A stretch of DNA of 64,000 nucleotides from Lachnospiraceae bacterium (GCA_017427415.1 JAFRSU010000053.1:34976-98975); one strand, 5' to 3'. Positions 1-9,159 are shown, numbered from the stretch's first letter. Notes: generated from the letters alone by a model not told the origin. Made by a program: numbers and translations.

Positions 1-3000
1 CCTCGTCACCGAACTGGTGGCCGTAGGTATCGTTACATTTCTTAAAGAAATCAACATCAAGCATCAGGGCTGAAAGTCTGGTCCTGTCCGAATCGGAGGT
101 CTTATCGATGATAAGGTTGTCCAAGTAAGAACGGCCGTACAGCTGGGTAAGACCGTCCGTGATAGCTCTGTGGTACAGACGGGCATTTTCTATGGGGGCA
201 CCGCTCTGGTTGGCGATGAAGCCTATGGTCTCCATATACTCGTTGCTGAATATGCCTCGTACCAGACGGGAGTCAAGGTAGATGACTCCGTAGAGCTTAC
301 CTCGCACAAACATGGGCATGGCCATAACGGATTTGATACCGTAGCGTACCATTTGCGAATAGTTCTTTCTGAACTCGTCGGACTGTACGTCGTTTATGAC
401 AAGTGGCTGGTTGGTAAGTTCCACATCTTCAAGTATCCAGTCGTATGCGTAGCTGTCGAAGTTGCCGGTATTGAAGATAGAAGCAACATACAGCTTCTTT
501 TCACCCATCTCGGGGTAGAGGAAAAGAATACCTCTTTCTGCACCGGCCAGTTCTACCGCATCCTGCAGGATCTTGTTCTGAAGTTCTTCAATCTCAAGTG
601 TTGACGTAAGCTTTTCACCCATTCGGAGTAGGGTATTTACCTTACGGTCAACATTCATACGGTTCTGCTTGGAGGTGATATCCGCCATCAGGGAGTTGGA
701 TACGAAGTTGTCCGCATACCTTGAGGTGATGATCTCCTCGCATTTCTTTATATATACCGATGCCGAAATACTTGAGAAATTCATATAGGCATCGAATATA
801 TTGTAACGTGATTCCTCGGTACGGTGCTTGTCTAACAGGAACATTCCGTACTCGAAATGTATGAGAGCGTTGTCGAAGGTATTCTGTGTTTCCGAGGACA
901 GAAGGATACCTTCCTTATACAGATCGTCTGCTTTTTTGACCTTGTTTATCATGGAATTAAACAGGGCTGCAGCACGGTAAGCGGGGATCCTGAAGCAGGG
1001 GTACGCTTTAGAGTCGGACAGTGCCTGACTGCAAAGTGTCTTTAAGTAAGATTCCTGTTTTACGCGGATCTCCTGAAGCAGGCTGTTACGCTCATTTTTA
1101 AAGGTGCTTATCTTTGATATGGCGAGGTTCGGGGTTACGAACAAAAGAGGCGCATCCACGAAACGTACCGTATCTATGAAGTTCTGTGCGATATTTAAAT
1201 GCTTTTCGGCATTCTCGTACTTACCTTCCTCGAGTTTGAGCACACCCGTCATGGCACGGTAGAAGCACTGTGCAAACGGGATGGGAAGTTCGTCATTAAG
1301 CCTTGCTGCGGATTCAGCGGCAGCTTCGGCCAAACTGTAGTTACCCTTTAATGCCAAGACACCCACCATGATGGAAGAGGAGATAAGGAGAGTGAATTTA
1401 TCATTCAGCTTCTGTGAAAGGGCTATGGATGCCTCACAGGTCTCCCTGCTTTCCTCGAAGTGGCCTGACATATAGTAGGCGAGGCTGAGATAGATATATA
1501 TGTTATTTATCTCCCACATGTCGCCTATCTCGTTAAAGAGGTCTAAGGCTTCTTTAAAGTATTTTACGGCTTTATTGTGTTCGCTTTCGACTATACAGAA
1601 GATACCGCTTATGAAAAGGCTTCGTGCGTAACCGAATTTATCGCCGATGGACTTACGAAGGTTAAGTGTCATCGACTGTGCGAGCTTTGCTTTCTTTTTC
1701 TCGTTATTAAGACCGTAGTGGACTACTAATGCCGAGGCTCCGAAGCCGAGCTCCGGTGAGTTGCCGAATTTCTTTGATGCATATGTGTACAGTCTTAACA
1801 GTGTATAATTGAAGTTGGTCTTATTGGTGTAAGCATATACCCATATGAGGGTCTCTAAGATCGATACTATGACCTTGTCTTCCTCACTGATGTCCGAATC
1901 CCTTCGCATGGATTCACCGGATGAGGATGATCTCGTCTTGGTGATATCCGAGCCGGTGAACATGATGCTGGCTTTAAGTGAGTGCAGCATGACAGCCATT
2001 TCGGCATCGGAAGCCGGGAATTTGAAGTCAAGGGATTTTAAGGCAGTCATAAGGTTTGATATACAATCCCTGAAGTTTCCCTGACGGAAATGCCCGACAC
2101 CTATGCTCTTATAAAGCTTTGCTTTTTCGAGCCTGTCCTCGACCATGGGCATGAGCTCTTCGGCGATAGAGAGAGCGTCATTGAAATGTCCTGTGATCAG
2201 GTTGAGGTTTATGAGTGATTTTTTGATCGCAATCCATGTATCAAGGTTATTGGCGGTACGGTGTCCCATGAGCTCTAAGGCCTTACGGTAATAGCTGATA
2301 GCCTCCTCATTTGCATTGGAGGATTCCGCTAAATGTGCCGCATCAAGACAGTAGCGTCTTACACCCCTGTCATCGTCTGCCATCAGGAAATGGTATACGA
2401 GCCTGTACAGGTGCTGCGAGGTCTCTCCAGCATACTTTGCCTCGATACCTTTTGCTATCCAGTAATGAAGTTCCTTTTCACGTGCGGAATCGATCATGGA
2501 AAGGAATACTTCATATATCTGCTTATGCGCGAAGGAAACAAGGGTTTTCCTTGCGGCTGCATAGTTTAAGAACTGCAGGGATACCGCGTGGTCGATCCAG
2601 GGCAGCATATCGGGCAGCTTTATGTCCGTGATATATGAGAGAAGGTCAAGCGAGAACTCGTAGCCGATGACAGCGGCGATCTCGAGCAGGGTTACCGCAT
2701 CCTCATCTAAGAGTGCGAGCCTTCTCTTTATGATATTTATAACATCATGTTCGGAGTTGACGTTTCTCAGTTTATCCCAGTCGTGCTCTAGGGTACGGTT
2801 GGTCACGGTGATGACGCCGTCTTCGAGCATGGAGCGCAGTACATTGATAGTAAAGTACGGATTGCCGTCGGTCTTTTCTATCATGTATGTGGTAAGGACA
2901 CTGCACTCCTGACGAGGGATATTGAGGATATCCGACAGGTATTCACACATACGTGTTTCGTTGAAGGGCTTTAAAGGCAGGTCAAAAAAGCCTGAGGTAT

Positions 3001-4537
3001 TTTTAAGCCTTGAGATCACCGATGCAAGTAAAGGGTTCTCCTCCGGTGATTCGAAATCACGCATGGTAACTACTATGCTTACCTTATGGGAAGAGATACG
3101 CTCCGCCATTTCGCATATAAGTGAGAGCGAAGAGGAGTCGGCATACTGCAGGTCATCAAAGATGATGCAGTAGGGCTTTTCATCTCTTAAAAGTGAAAGC
3201 ATAAAGGTGGAAAGCAGCATAAAAGAACGCTGCTGTTCTTTATAATCATCGAGAGCCGGAAGTGAGATGGCCTCGGTAAGTACTGAGTTCATGATGGGGC
3301 TTATACGGGTAACCGTGGAAGTTAAGCCGCCGATGAGCTGGGAGAGACGGTTCTTTTCAGTGATCTGGTGCTTTCTCTCATAGGTTCCGTAGATAGCCGC
3401 AAATTCATTAAGGAGCTGCTGGAACGCAGAGTACGGAGTCATCCTGAACTGGGACTTAAATGAACTTCTTAGTGCAGTGATGTTACGTTTATTTAAGTCT
3501 GTATAGAGGTTGTTCATGAGGTCCGACTTGCCGCATCCGAGACCGCCGTGTACGAATATGAAATGTCCGGAGTTCTCAAAGGAATCATCACATATCTCTT
3601 TCAGCTGGGTAAGCTCTCTGTGACGGCTGTACATTTTTGCTTTCCGGTTGAAACCGTGCAGAATGTCGTTGTCAGAGATCCTGTTTCCGAATTCGCTGTT
3701 GGACAGGAAGCCGTCTATATCGCTTATGAGTTCATTTGCTGTAGAGTACCTGAGGTCAGGATCCTTGCTGATGAGTTTGGTTATGATATTTGATACATCT
3801 ACGGGGATGGCGGGATTGATATCTTCCGGGGGCTTGACACGGACTGCTAAGTGCTTATATACCATGTTGTCCATGGAATCCGAATGGAAGGGCAGACATC
3901 CCGTCATCATATGGTACATGATGATACCTAAGGAGTAAAGATCCGAACGCTGGTCAACAGGGCGGTCGAGCACACCTGTCATTTCAGGCGCCATAAAGCC
4001 GAAGCTGTAATCTATATCAGTATTGGCAAAGCTGGAATAATCAATGATATAAGTCATGGCAAAGTTTGTGAGCTTTACCAGGATATTCCCGTCCTGCTCC
4101 AATATAAGTATACTCGGTGTACGCAGGGTCCGGTGGAGTATATTGAAGCTTTGGGCATAACGAAGTCCGGTGGCTATCTGTTCTGCTATGTTTAAAGCCA
4201 CCTTGATGTCTAAGGTCTTATTCTGTTCGATATATTTATTTAAAAGGATACCGTCAAAATACTCAAATACGATACAGATGGTATCATCATATTCACCGGC
4301 ATCATAAACGCGCAACAGAGAGGGATGCTCAAAGTTACGTATGATCTTCATTTCATTGAGGAACCTGGTACGCTCACTTTCCAGTTTGGTGATGGCGTGC
4401 GGGTTCATGATATGAATCAGGACATATTCACTTGTATGTAAATGCTCTCCGAGATAAATGGTCACATAGTTGGTCTTATCCAGCTGCTGTATGATCCTGT
4501 ATTTATCGAAAAGCACGGTTTTCTCAAGTAATGCCAT
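1..4537 (-). CDS. Pseudokinase-AAA ATPase-helical repeat-GAF-GGDEF signalling protein (3' end outside window)
   Basis: An open frame of at least 1512 codons with no stop, starting at ATG 4537 behind GGAG and continuing past the left edge. Domains in order: a protein-kinase fold (about 1-265), a P-loop ATPase with Walker A GGLGCGKSD (about 334) and Walker B IIFDDLQYAD (about 457), a long TPR-like helical region (about 690-1250), a GAF domain (about 1305-1450) and the start of a diguanylate cyclase domain (DGLTQLYGR, then LDVDFFKKCNDTYGHQFGDE). The layout matches giant kinase/AAA/GAF sensor hybrids, here with a GGDEF output making cyclic di-GMP. The kinase part looks dead: no glycine-rich loop, VLIHIM where VAIK is expected, HRT for HRD and NFA for DFG. 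The GGDEF active-site motif lies outside the window. Cytoplasmic; no membrane segments seen. The domain calls are firm; the input signal is unknown. Confidence 0.85.
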   Translation of the reverse strand, partial: MALLEKTVLFDKYRIIQQLDKTNYVTIYLGEHLHTSEYVLIHIMNPHAITKLESERTRFLNEMKIIRNFEHPSLLRVYDAGEYDDTICIVFEYFDGILLNKYIEQNKTLDIKVALNIAEQIATGLRYAQSFNILHRTLRTPSILILEQDGNILVKLTNFAMTYIIDYSSFANTDIDYSFGFMAPEMTGVLDRPVDQRSDLYSLGIIMYHMMTGCLPFHSDSMDNMVYKHLAVRVKPPEDINPAIPVDVSNIITKLISKDPDLRYSTANELISDIDGFLSNSEFGNRISDNDILHGFNRKAKMYSRHRELTQLKEICDDSFENSGHFIFVHGGLGCGKSDLMNNLYTDLNKRNITALRSSFKSQFRMTPYSAFQQLLNEFAAIYGTYERKHQITEKNRLSQLIGGLTSTVTRISPIMNSVLTEAISLPALDDYKEQQRSFMLLSTFMLSLLRDEKPYCIIFDDLQYADSSSLSLICEMAERISSHKVSIVVTMRDFESPEENPLLASVISRLKNTSGFFDLPLKPFNETRMCEYLSDILNIPRQECSVLTTYMIEKTDGNPYFTINVLRSMLEDGVITVTNRTLEHDWDKLRNVNSEHDVINIIKRRLALLDEDAVTLLEIAAVIGYEFSLDLLSYITDIKLPDMLPWIDHAVSLQFLNYAAARKTLVSFAHKQIYEVFLSMIDSAREKELHYWIAKGIEAKYAGETSQHLYRLVYHFLMADDDRGVRRYCLDAAHLAESSNANEEAISYYRKALELMGHRTANNLDTWIAIKKSLINLNLITGHFNDALSIAEELMPMVEDRLEKAKLYKSIGVGHFRQGNFRDCISNLMTALKSLDFKFPASDAEMAVMLHSLKASIMFTGSDITKTRSSSSGESMRRDSDISEEDKVIVSILETLIWVYAYTNKTNFNYTLLRLYTYASKKFGNSPELGFGASALVVHYGLNNEKKKAKLAQSMTLNLRKSIGDKFGYARSLFISGIFCIVESEHNKAVKYFKEALDLFNEIGDMWEINNIYIYLSLAYYMSGHFEESRETCEASIALSQKLNDKFTLLISSSIMVGVLALKGNYSLAEAAAESAARLNDELPIPFAQCFYRAMTGVLKLEEGKYENAEKHLNIAQNFIDTVRFVDAPLLFVTPNLAISKISTFKNERNSLLQEIRVKQESYLKTLCSQALSDSKAYPCFRIPAYRAAALFNSMINKVKKADDLYKEGILLSSETQNTFDNALIHFEYGMFLLDKHRTEESRYNIFDAYMNFSSISASVYIKKCEEIITSRYADNFVSNSLMADITSKQNRMNVDRKVNTLLRMGEKLTSTLEIEELQNKILQDAVELAGAERGILFLYPEMGEKKLYVASIFNTGNFDSYAYDWILEDVELTNQPLVINDVQSDEFRKNYSQMVRYGIKSVMAMPMFVRGKLYGVIYLDSRLVRGIFSNEYMETIGFIANQSGAPIENARLYHRAITDGLTQLYGRSYLDNLIIDKTSDSDRTRLSALMLDVDFFKKCNDTYGHQFGDE

Positions 4538-4632
4538 ACCTGTCTCCGAATAAAGTAGTATAAGGGCATAATAACCCAAACTTAATTATAACACATTGTT
4601 TTAAAGAATGATAGTAAAATTTCTTTTTTTAC

Positions 4633-4661
4633 TTGACTTTTTCGGTCGGGGTTTATATAAT
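4633..4661 (+). promoter_or_regulatory. Promoter of tRNA-Pro
   Basis: TTGACT (4633-4638), a 17-bp spacer and a perfect TATAAT (4656-4661). Transcription would begin near 4668, inside the left arm of the inverted repeat that follows. Confidence 0.8.
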
Positions 4662-4663
4662 GT

Positions 4664-4700
4664 AACCCGTGCGAAATATGCAAAATATCCCGCACGGGTT
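4664..4700 (+). promoter_or_regulatory. Perfect 10-bp inverted repeat in the tRNA-Pro leader
   Basis: AACCCGTGCG (4664-4673) and CGCACGGGTT (4691-4700) are perfectly complementary around a 17-nt AT-rich loop. The left arm starts 3 bp after the -10 box, so the repeat could be a protein operator at the transcription start or a leader hairpin removed with the 5' leader of the tRNA precursor. Which of the two cannot be decided from sequence. Confidence 0.6.
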
Positions 4701-4723
4701 GTAACCGTTACCACGGTACAGTT

Positions 4724-4797
<74 letters not shown>

Positions 4798-4806
4798 TGT
4801 AGGTAA

Positions 4807-4843
4807 AACAAGGACTTCAGGAATCTGAGGTCCTTGTTTTTTT
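4807..4843 (+). terminator. Rho-independent terminator of tRNA-Pro
   Basis: Stem AACAAGGAC-TTCAG / CTGAGGTCCTTGTT closed by a short GAAT loop and followed by seven T, beginning 9 nt after the tRNA. Confidence 0.9.
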
Positions 4844-4873
4844 GTGACAGGGGGACGGTTCTCTTGTCACAAA
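4841..4873. repeat. REP-like palindrome TTTGTGACA-15-TGTCACAAA
   Basis: Perfect 9-bp arms at 4841-4849 and 4865-4873 enclose the G-rich spacer GGGGGACGGTTCTCT. Similar GACA...GGGGACGG...TGTCA palindromes recur in clostridial genomes and resemble repeats mobilised by REP-associated tyrosine transposases; that link is from general knowledge. No transposase gene is present in this window. It lies directly after the tRNA terminator and just upstream of the ABC transporter promoter. Confidence 0.6.
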
Positions 4874-4881
4874 GGAAATGC

Positions 4882-4909
4882 TTGTTATTGTCAGTAAATA
4901 TGTTATAAT
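4882..4909 (+). promoter_or_regulatory. Promoter of the ABC transporter gene
   Basis: TTGTTA (4882-4887), 16 bp, TATAAT (4904-4909). The -10 box lies inside the longest possible reading frame of the ABC gene, which argues for translation starting downstream at 4953. Confidence 0.55.
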
Positions 4910-4952
4910 GATTAGAGAAACACGTCCACGGTCACAAAAAGGACAGTCCGAT

Positions 4953-7148
4953 ATGAAAGAATTTAAAGAATTAATATCTGTAATCAAAAGATTTCATCTG
5001 CATAACAAAGGCTATGCCTTTACTGCATACATCTTCGGCATAATCGATATTGCTTTCACCGGCTTGATGGCACTTGCCATGAAATATCTTTTAGACAATG
5101 CCATTGAACCGGGAGACGGCAGTCTGCTGCTGAAAACGATCATATTCATGCTTTTAGGTATCTTACTGGCAAAATCAAGCGACGTACTCCGCCGTTACCT
5201 TATCGCGGTTTTCTCATCAAGAACGGTTGCGGATTCACGCCGCCGCTGCTTTATGCATCTTCAGGAGCTTTCCCTAAGTGATTTTTCCGATATAGAATCA
5301 AGTTATCTTATAGGCAGGTTTTCTACGGACATGAGTGCCGTTCAGACTCTGACCAGTGTGACGATCCCTTCATTTGTGACCGGTATCGCAAAGATTGTGG
5401 TCAGCTTTATCCTAATTTTCCTTTTGGATTTCCGGCTGGCGCTGATCAGCATAGGAGTTCTGCTTTTAAGTACTGCAGTGCTCGTCATTCTGGGAAAAAA
5501 GTCCCGTATAGCGGTAAAAGCACTTAAAGATCAGGCGGGCAGGCTCACTGATATGCTCATGGAGAATGTCAGCAACCAGCCTGCTGTAAAAGCATTCGAT
5601 CTGCAGGAAAGCTCGGAGGCTGACTATGATCGCGAAAACAAAAAGCATGAAGCACTCTCACTTCGTTCAATGTTCATCAATGGCTGCATGACCGTAGCAT
5701 CCGGCGGACTGATCGAGGTCTTCAGCATTCTGATCATATGTATTGGCGCCTTTTGGGTATTTTCCGGTACCATGACAGTCGGCACTCTTGTTTCATTTAA
5801 CAGTATCTTCTCTACGTTAAGTTCGGCGGTGATTGCGCTTATTGCGGTATTTCCGTCATTGGTGGAATGTAAAGTATGCATTCATAATCTCGAACTTTTC
5901 TTTAAGAAAAAACCGGGTATCGCCAATGACAGGAATGCAGAAGCTCTCCCCGATCCGGTAAAGGAGTTATCCATGGATCATGTTACATTCGGTTATGACC
6001 CTGAAACCCCTGTTTTAAAGGATGTTATCCTACAGGTCCCTGCCGGAAGGTCCATCGCCATCGTCGGTCCGAGCGGAAGCGGAAAAAGTACGATCGCAAG
6101 CCTTCTTATGCGTTTTTACGATCCCGATAAAGGAACGGTCATGGCAGACGGTAAGGACTATAAGCATCTGGATATGCACTCCCTTCATGAGGCTGTCGGT
6201 ATCGTCCCTCAGGAGACCGTTTTCTTTAACGATACCATAGAAAATAACCTGCTTTTCGCAAGACCGGATGCCACCGATGATGAGATAGCAGAAGCCGTTA
6301 AGGCTGCGGATGCAGACTATATCTTCAGCTTGCCGGGAGGACTTTCCTCTAAGGTGCAGAATGGAGGAAGATCCTTATCCGGAGGACAAAGGCAGCGCCT
6401 GTCCCTTGCAAGAGCCCTTTTAAGAAAACCGCGCTTTCTCATCCTTGATGAAGCAACCGCATCCTTAGATCCGGCCGCCGAGCGTGCAGTAAATGATGCC
6501 GTTTTGCAGCTCCCCGGGCGCGGCACCGCGATCGTCAACGTTACTCACAGACTTTCGACTATAACGGGCTATGACTGCGTATATGTGATCTCGGAAGGCC
6601 GCATCGCCGAAAGCGGGACGCATGCATCTCTTATGGCACAGAAGGGGATATATGCACAGCTTTTTGAAAAACAGAGCGGATTTACGGTTACGGATGACAT
6701 GTCCAGTGCCACCATTACGCCGGAAAGACTTTCAAAGATCGGGCTTTTTGGCGGATTCCCCGTAAAATCCTTAGCCGAGCTTTGTAAGAACTTTAACTCT
6801 TGTACATACCCTGCTTCAAGCACGATCATTTCCGAAGGAGATAAGGGCGACATGTTCTATATCATAGTTCGCGGACGTGTTGAAGTCCTTAAAAAGATCG
6901 GCAGCCAGGATACACGTGTTAAAATCCTTGAGGACGGCGACTTTTTCGGCGAGATCGCTTTACTGTCAAATGTCCGACGCACTGCCACTGTGCGCACGGT
7001 TGAGCCTACACTCCTTATATCTCTAAAGCGTTCCCGCTTCTTAAAACTTGCCGGCTCCGTGCCGGGCCTGCATGACAAACTTGAAAAGACCATGGGCATC
7101 CGCTTAGGAGAACTTAATGAGCTTGGAAGGAAGAAGCAGTCCGACTGA
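4953..7148 (+). CDS. ABC exporter with C-terminal cyclic-nucleotide-binding domain
   Basis: A 731-residue half-exporter, expected to work as a homodimer in the membrane. Residues 1 to about 310 carry the hydrophobic segments of an ABC type-1 transmembrane domain. The ATPase domain has Walker A GPSGSGKST (about 370), the Q-loop (IVPQE), signature LSGGQRQR (about 475), Walker B FLILDEATASLD (about 495) and the H-loop histidine (NVTHRL). Residues about 596-702 form a Crp-type cyclic-nucleotide-binding fold with the conserved FGEIALL phosphate-binding stretch. The frame is open from 4878, but ATG 4953 follows GGACAG and lies after the promoter, so it is the likelier start. Substrate unknown; the secreted protein encoded 44 bp downstream could be functionally linked. 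The fused domain suggests gating by a nucleotide or is a docking module. Confidence 0.88.
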   Translation: MKEFKELISVIKRFHLHNKGYAFTAYIFGIIDIAFTGLMALAMKYLLDNAIEPGDGSLLLKTIIFMLLGILLAKSSDVLRRYLIAVFSSRTVADSRRRCFMHLQELSLSDFSDIESSYLIGRFSTDMSAVQTLTSVTIPSFVTGIAKIVVSFILIFLLDFRLALISIGVLLLSTAVLVILGKKSRIAVKALKDQAGRLTDMLMENVSNQPAVKAFDLQESSEADYDRENKKHEALSLRSMFINGCMTVASGGLIEVFSILIICIGAFWVFSGTMTVGTLVSFNSIFSTLSSAVIALIAVFPSLVECKVCIHNLELFFKKKPGIANDRNAEALPDPVKELSMDHVTFGYDPETPVLKDVILQVPAGRSIAIVGPSGSGKSTIASLLMRFYDPDKGTVMADGKDYKHLDMHSLHEAVGIVPQETVFFNDTIENNLLFARPDATDDEIAEAVKAADADYIFSLPGGLSSKVQNGGRSLSGGQRQRLSLARALLRKPRFLILDEATASLDPAAERAVNDAVLQLPGRGTAIVNVTHRLSTITGYDCVYVISEGRIAESGTHASLMAQKGIYAQLFEKQSGFTVTDDMSSATITPERLSKIGLFGGFPVKSLAELCKNFNSCTYPASSTIISEGDKGDMFYIIVRGRVEVLKKIGSQDTRVKILEDGDFFGEIALLSNVRRTATVRTVEPTLLISLKRSRFLKLAGSVPGLHDKLEKTMGIRLGELNELGRKKQSD

Positions 7149-7192
7149 CCGCTTTATGTGAAGGATAAAAATCGGGGAATGAGGTAGAAGGT

Positions 7193-8473
7193 ATGGGAAA
7201 GATAACAAAAACCGCATTATTACTGCTGCCTTTATTGGCAATCATATCAGTTCTTTTTTTACAGAAAACCATAGAGGCTGGCGCGGCTTCCAAAACATCC
7301 GGAAAAACAGTACGTGTGGCAACGGAAAAACAGCTTAAAGCCGCTTTGAAGAGTTCCAAGGTAAGTACTATCGTCCTTAGGACCTCGTCTTATAAAGATA
7401 TGACCATTACGTCAAGCAGATCAAAGAAAAAGACGATCGTTATCGATGCTCCTAATGCAGTTATCACCAATACCGCAAGATTTAAAAAAGTGGAAGTGAT
7501 AAAAGCAAAGGGATATATCGAGGCAGTTTCCGGCAATACCATTAAGCTTTCGGAAAATTCACATCTGAAGGTTGCAGACGGTGTATCAGTCAAAAAACTG
7601 ATTTTAACCGCGGTACCAATATATTATGATATCGGGAAGAACGGATCGATAAAAAGCATAAAGATAGCCGATAAAAACCATACGGGCACCTTTGATAAAA
7701 AGACGCGTACGCTCACATTTGATACGGTGGGTATATGGACTTCCTATGATCCCGGTCAATACGGAACTGATGAAGACCTGGTAACGGAAGAATACCCGAT
7801 AAATTATACGGCAGTCCTTGATAAGAGCGGAAGGATACTTAAGACGTATTATAAAGACCGGGCGACCGAAAGGTGTGATGAATATAAATATGACGAAAAC
7901 GGCAACCGCATCGAATGGATGCAGTATGATGAAAGCGTTTCCGAAGAGGTGCCGGCATACCGGTATGAATATATCTATGAGGAAAACAGGCTTGTTGGGG
8001 AAACGGATCATTCATATGACAGCGACCCCGTAACATATAAAAAAGAATATGATAAGGACGGAAAGCTGACCGCATCCTGTAATGAGGGCCGTTATTTCAG
8101 AGAAGATGTTTTTTATACATATGATGATAGTGCCATGCTTATCGGGAAAAAGACAACCAAGATGTGGTTTACGGATGAAGGAACCCTTTCAAGCAGAAAG
8201 AGTATAGATACTGCATATACATATGACAGGAACGGTTTTTTACTGACTGAGGATACATATCTGATCGACGATCATACAAAAAATATCATCACTTACGAGT
8301 ATGATAAAGCAAAAAATCCGGTCCGTGAGATCCGCATTTCTAAGAGAATGTATGGCGTGGATAATGAAATGATAAATATGAATTATGAAATCCGGTATAA
8401 ATATGATGAACTGGGTGTACTTACCGGCATATATTACCCGGATAAAGATGAGGATATGTCTTCTGACACATGA
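7193..8473 (+). CDS. Secreted protein with beta-helix-like N-terminus and YD-type repeats
   Basis: A 426-residue protein with a lysine-rich start and hydrophobic core (LLLLPLLAIISVLFL) typical of a Sec signal peptide. Residues about 40-150 (VRVATEKQLKAALKSSKVST and following) read like the opening of a right-handed beta-helix of the kind seen in clostridial surface proteins. The second half contains at least seven Y-x-YD-x-x-G/N-x-L units (YKYDENGNR, YTYDRNGFL, YEYDKAKNP, YKYDELGVL), the RHS/YD repeat pattern usually linked to carbohydrate binding or shell-like folds. No anchor motif. RBS GAGG ahead of ATG. It follows the ABC exporter closely and is followed 13 bp later by a nucleotidase gene, so the three may be cotranscribed. 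Function unknown. Confidence 0.75.
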   Translation: MGKITKTALLLLPLLAIISVLFLQKTIEAGAASKTSGKTVRVATEKQLKAALKSSKVSTIVLRTSSYKDMTITSSRSKKKTIVIDAPNAVITNTARFKKVEVIKAKGYIEAVSGNTIKLSENSHLKVADGVSVKKLILTAVPIYYDIGKNGSIKSIKIADKNHTGTFDKKTRTLTFDTVGIWTSYDPGQYGTDEDLVTEEYPINYTAVLDKSGRILKTYYKDRATERCDEYKYDENGNRIEWMQYDESVSEEVPAYRYEYIYEENRLVGETDHSYDSDPVTYKKEYDKDGKLTASCNEGRYFREDVFYTYDDSAMLIGKKTTKMWFTDEGTLSSRKSIDTAYTYDRNGFLLTEDTYLIDDHTKNIITYEYDKAKNPVREIRISKRMYGVDNEMINMNYEIRYKYDELGVLTGIYYPDKDEDMSSDT

Positions 8474-8486
8474 AAATGAGGATGCT

Positions 8487-9002
8487 ATGGAGGTAAAGAA
8501 AATTTATTTTGACATGGATGGCGTACTGGCGGATTTTGCCGGCGGAGTAAGAGAACTGTGCGGTATGGAGCCTGTCTCACAGAACGCAAAGAATAAGGAT
8601 TCGTCAGAGGAAGACAGGATGTGGAAGGCTATAAAAGACGCCGGGCATTTCTATGATAAGCTGGATATCCTGCCGGGAGCAAAGGAGATGTTTGATGCCT
8701 TATACGGCCTGTATGGGGATAAATGTGAGATACTTACCGGTATCCCTAAGCCGAAGCGCGGGATAGACAGTGCGGGCGATGACAAAACTGCATGGGTCAG
8801 AAGGCTTTTTGCAAAAGACATAAAGGTGAATATAGTGTACCGTGAGGAGAAAGCCCGCTTCTGTACGGGGAAGGACTGCATACTCATTGATGACTTTGAT
8901 AAGAATATCCGTGAGTGGGAAGCCATGGGCGGCATCGGTATCCTGAACGAAAGTGCCTCTCAGACAATGACAGACCTGAAAAAACTCGGTATTATAAAGT
9001 AA
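8487..9002 (+). CDS. HAD-type 5'(3')-deoxyribonucleotidase-like protein
   Basis: A 171-residue cytoplasmic hydrolase. The N-terminal FDMDGVLADF is the DxDGVLADF motif I of the NT5C-like branch of the HAD superfamily, with nucleophile Asp and general acid/base Asp; ILIDDFDKNI near residue 135 supplies the late acidic motif. Family members dephosphorylate (deoxy)nucleoside monophosphates; other phosphatase substrates are possible. The frame is open from 8385, but ATG 8487 directly precedes the motif, follows GAGG, and avoids an overlap with the upstream gene. Confidence 0.82.
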   Translation: MEVKKIYFDMDGVLADFAGGVRELCGMEPVSQNAKNKDSSEEDRMWKAIKDAGHFYDKLDILPGAKEMFDALYGLYGDKCEILTGIPKPKRGIDSAGDDKTAWVRRLFAKDIKVNIVYREEKARFCTGKDCILIDDFDKNIREWEAMGGIGILNESASQTMTDLKKLGIIK

Positions 9003-9034
9003 TAAAGCATAATAAAAGCATATAAGAGACAGAC

Positions 9035-9052
9035 TGTTCAATAAGTTGAACA
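9035..9052. repeat. Short AT-rich inverted repeat TGTTCAA-4-TTGAACA
   Basis: Perfect 7-bp arms upstream of the promoter at 9076. It has no T-run, so it is a weak terminator candidate for the nucleotidase gene; an operator role is equally possible. Confidence 0.35.
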
Positions 9053-9075
9053 TGTCAGGAGTGACGCTTAAGCAC

Positions 9076-9104
9076 TTGATTAATATCCTGTTTTATGATA
9101 AAAT
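9076..9104 (+). promoter_or_regulatory. Promoter of the secreted protein gene at 9160
   Basis: TTGATT (9076-9081), 17 bp, TAAAAT (9099-9104), 55 bp before the start codon. Confidence 0.6.
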
Positions 9105-9159
9105 TATGTTTTAAGGACAAAAAGCAGTTCCTTGCTTTTGATCGTTACGGAGGAAATAA

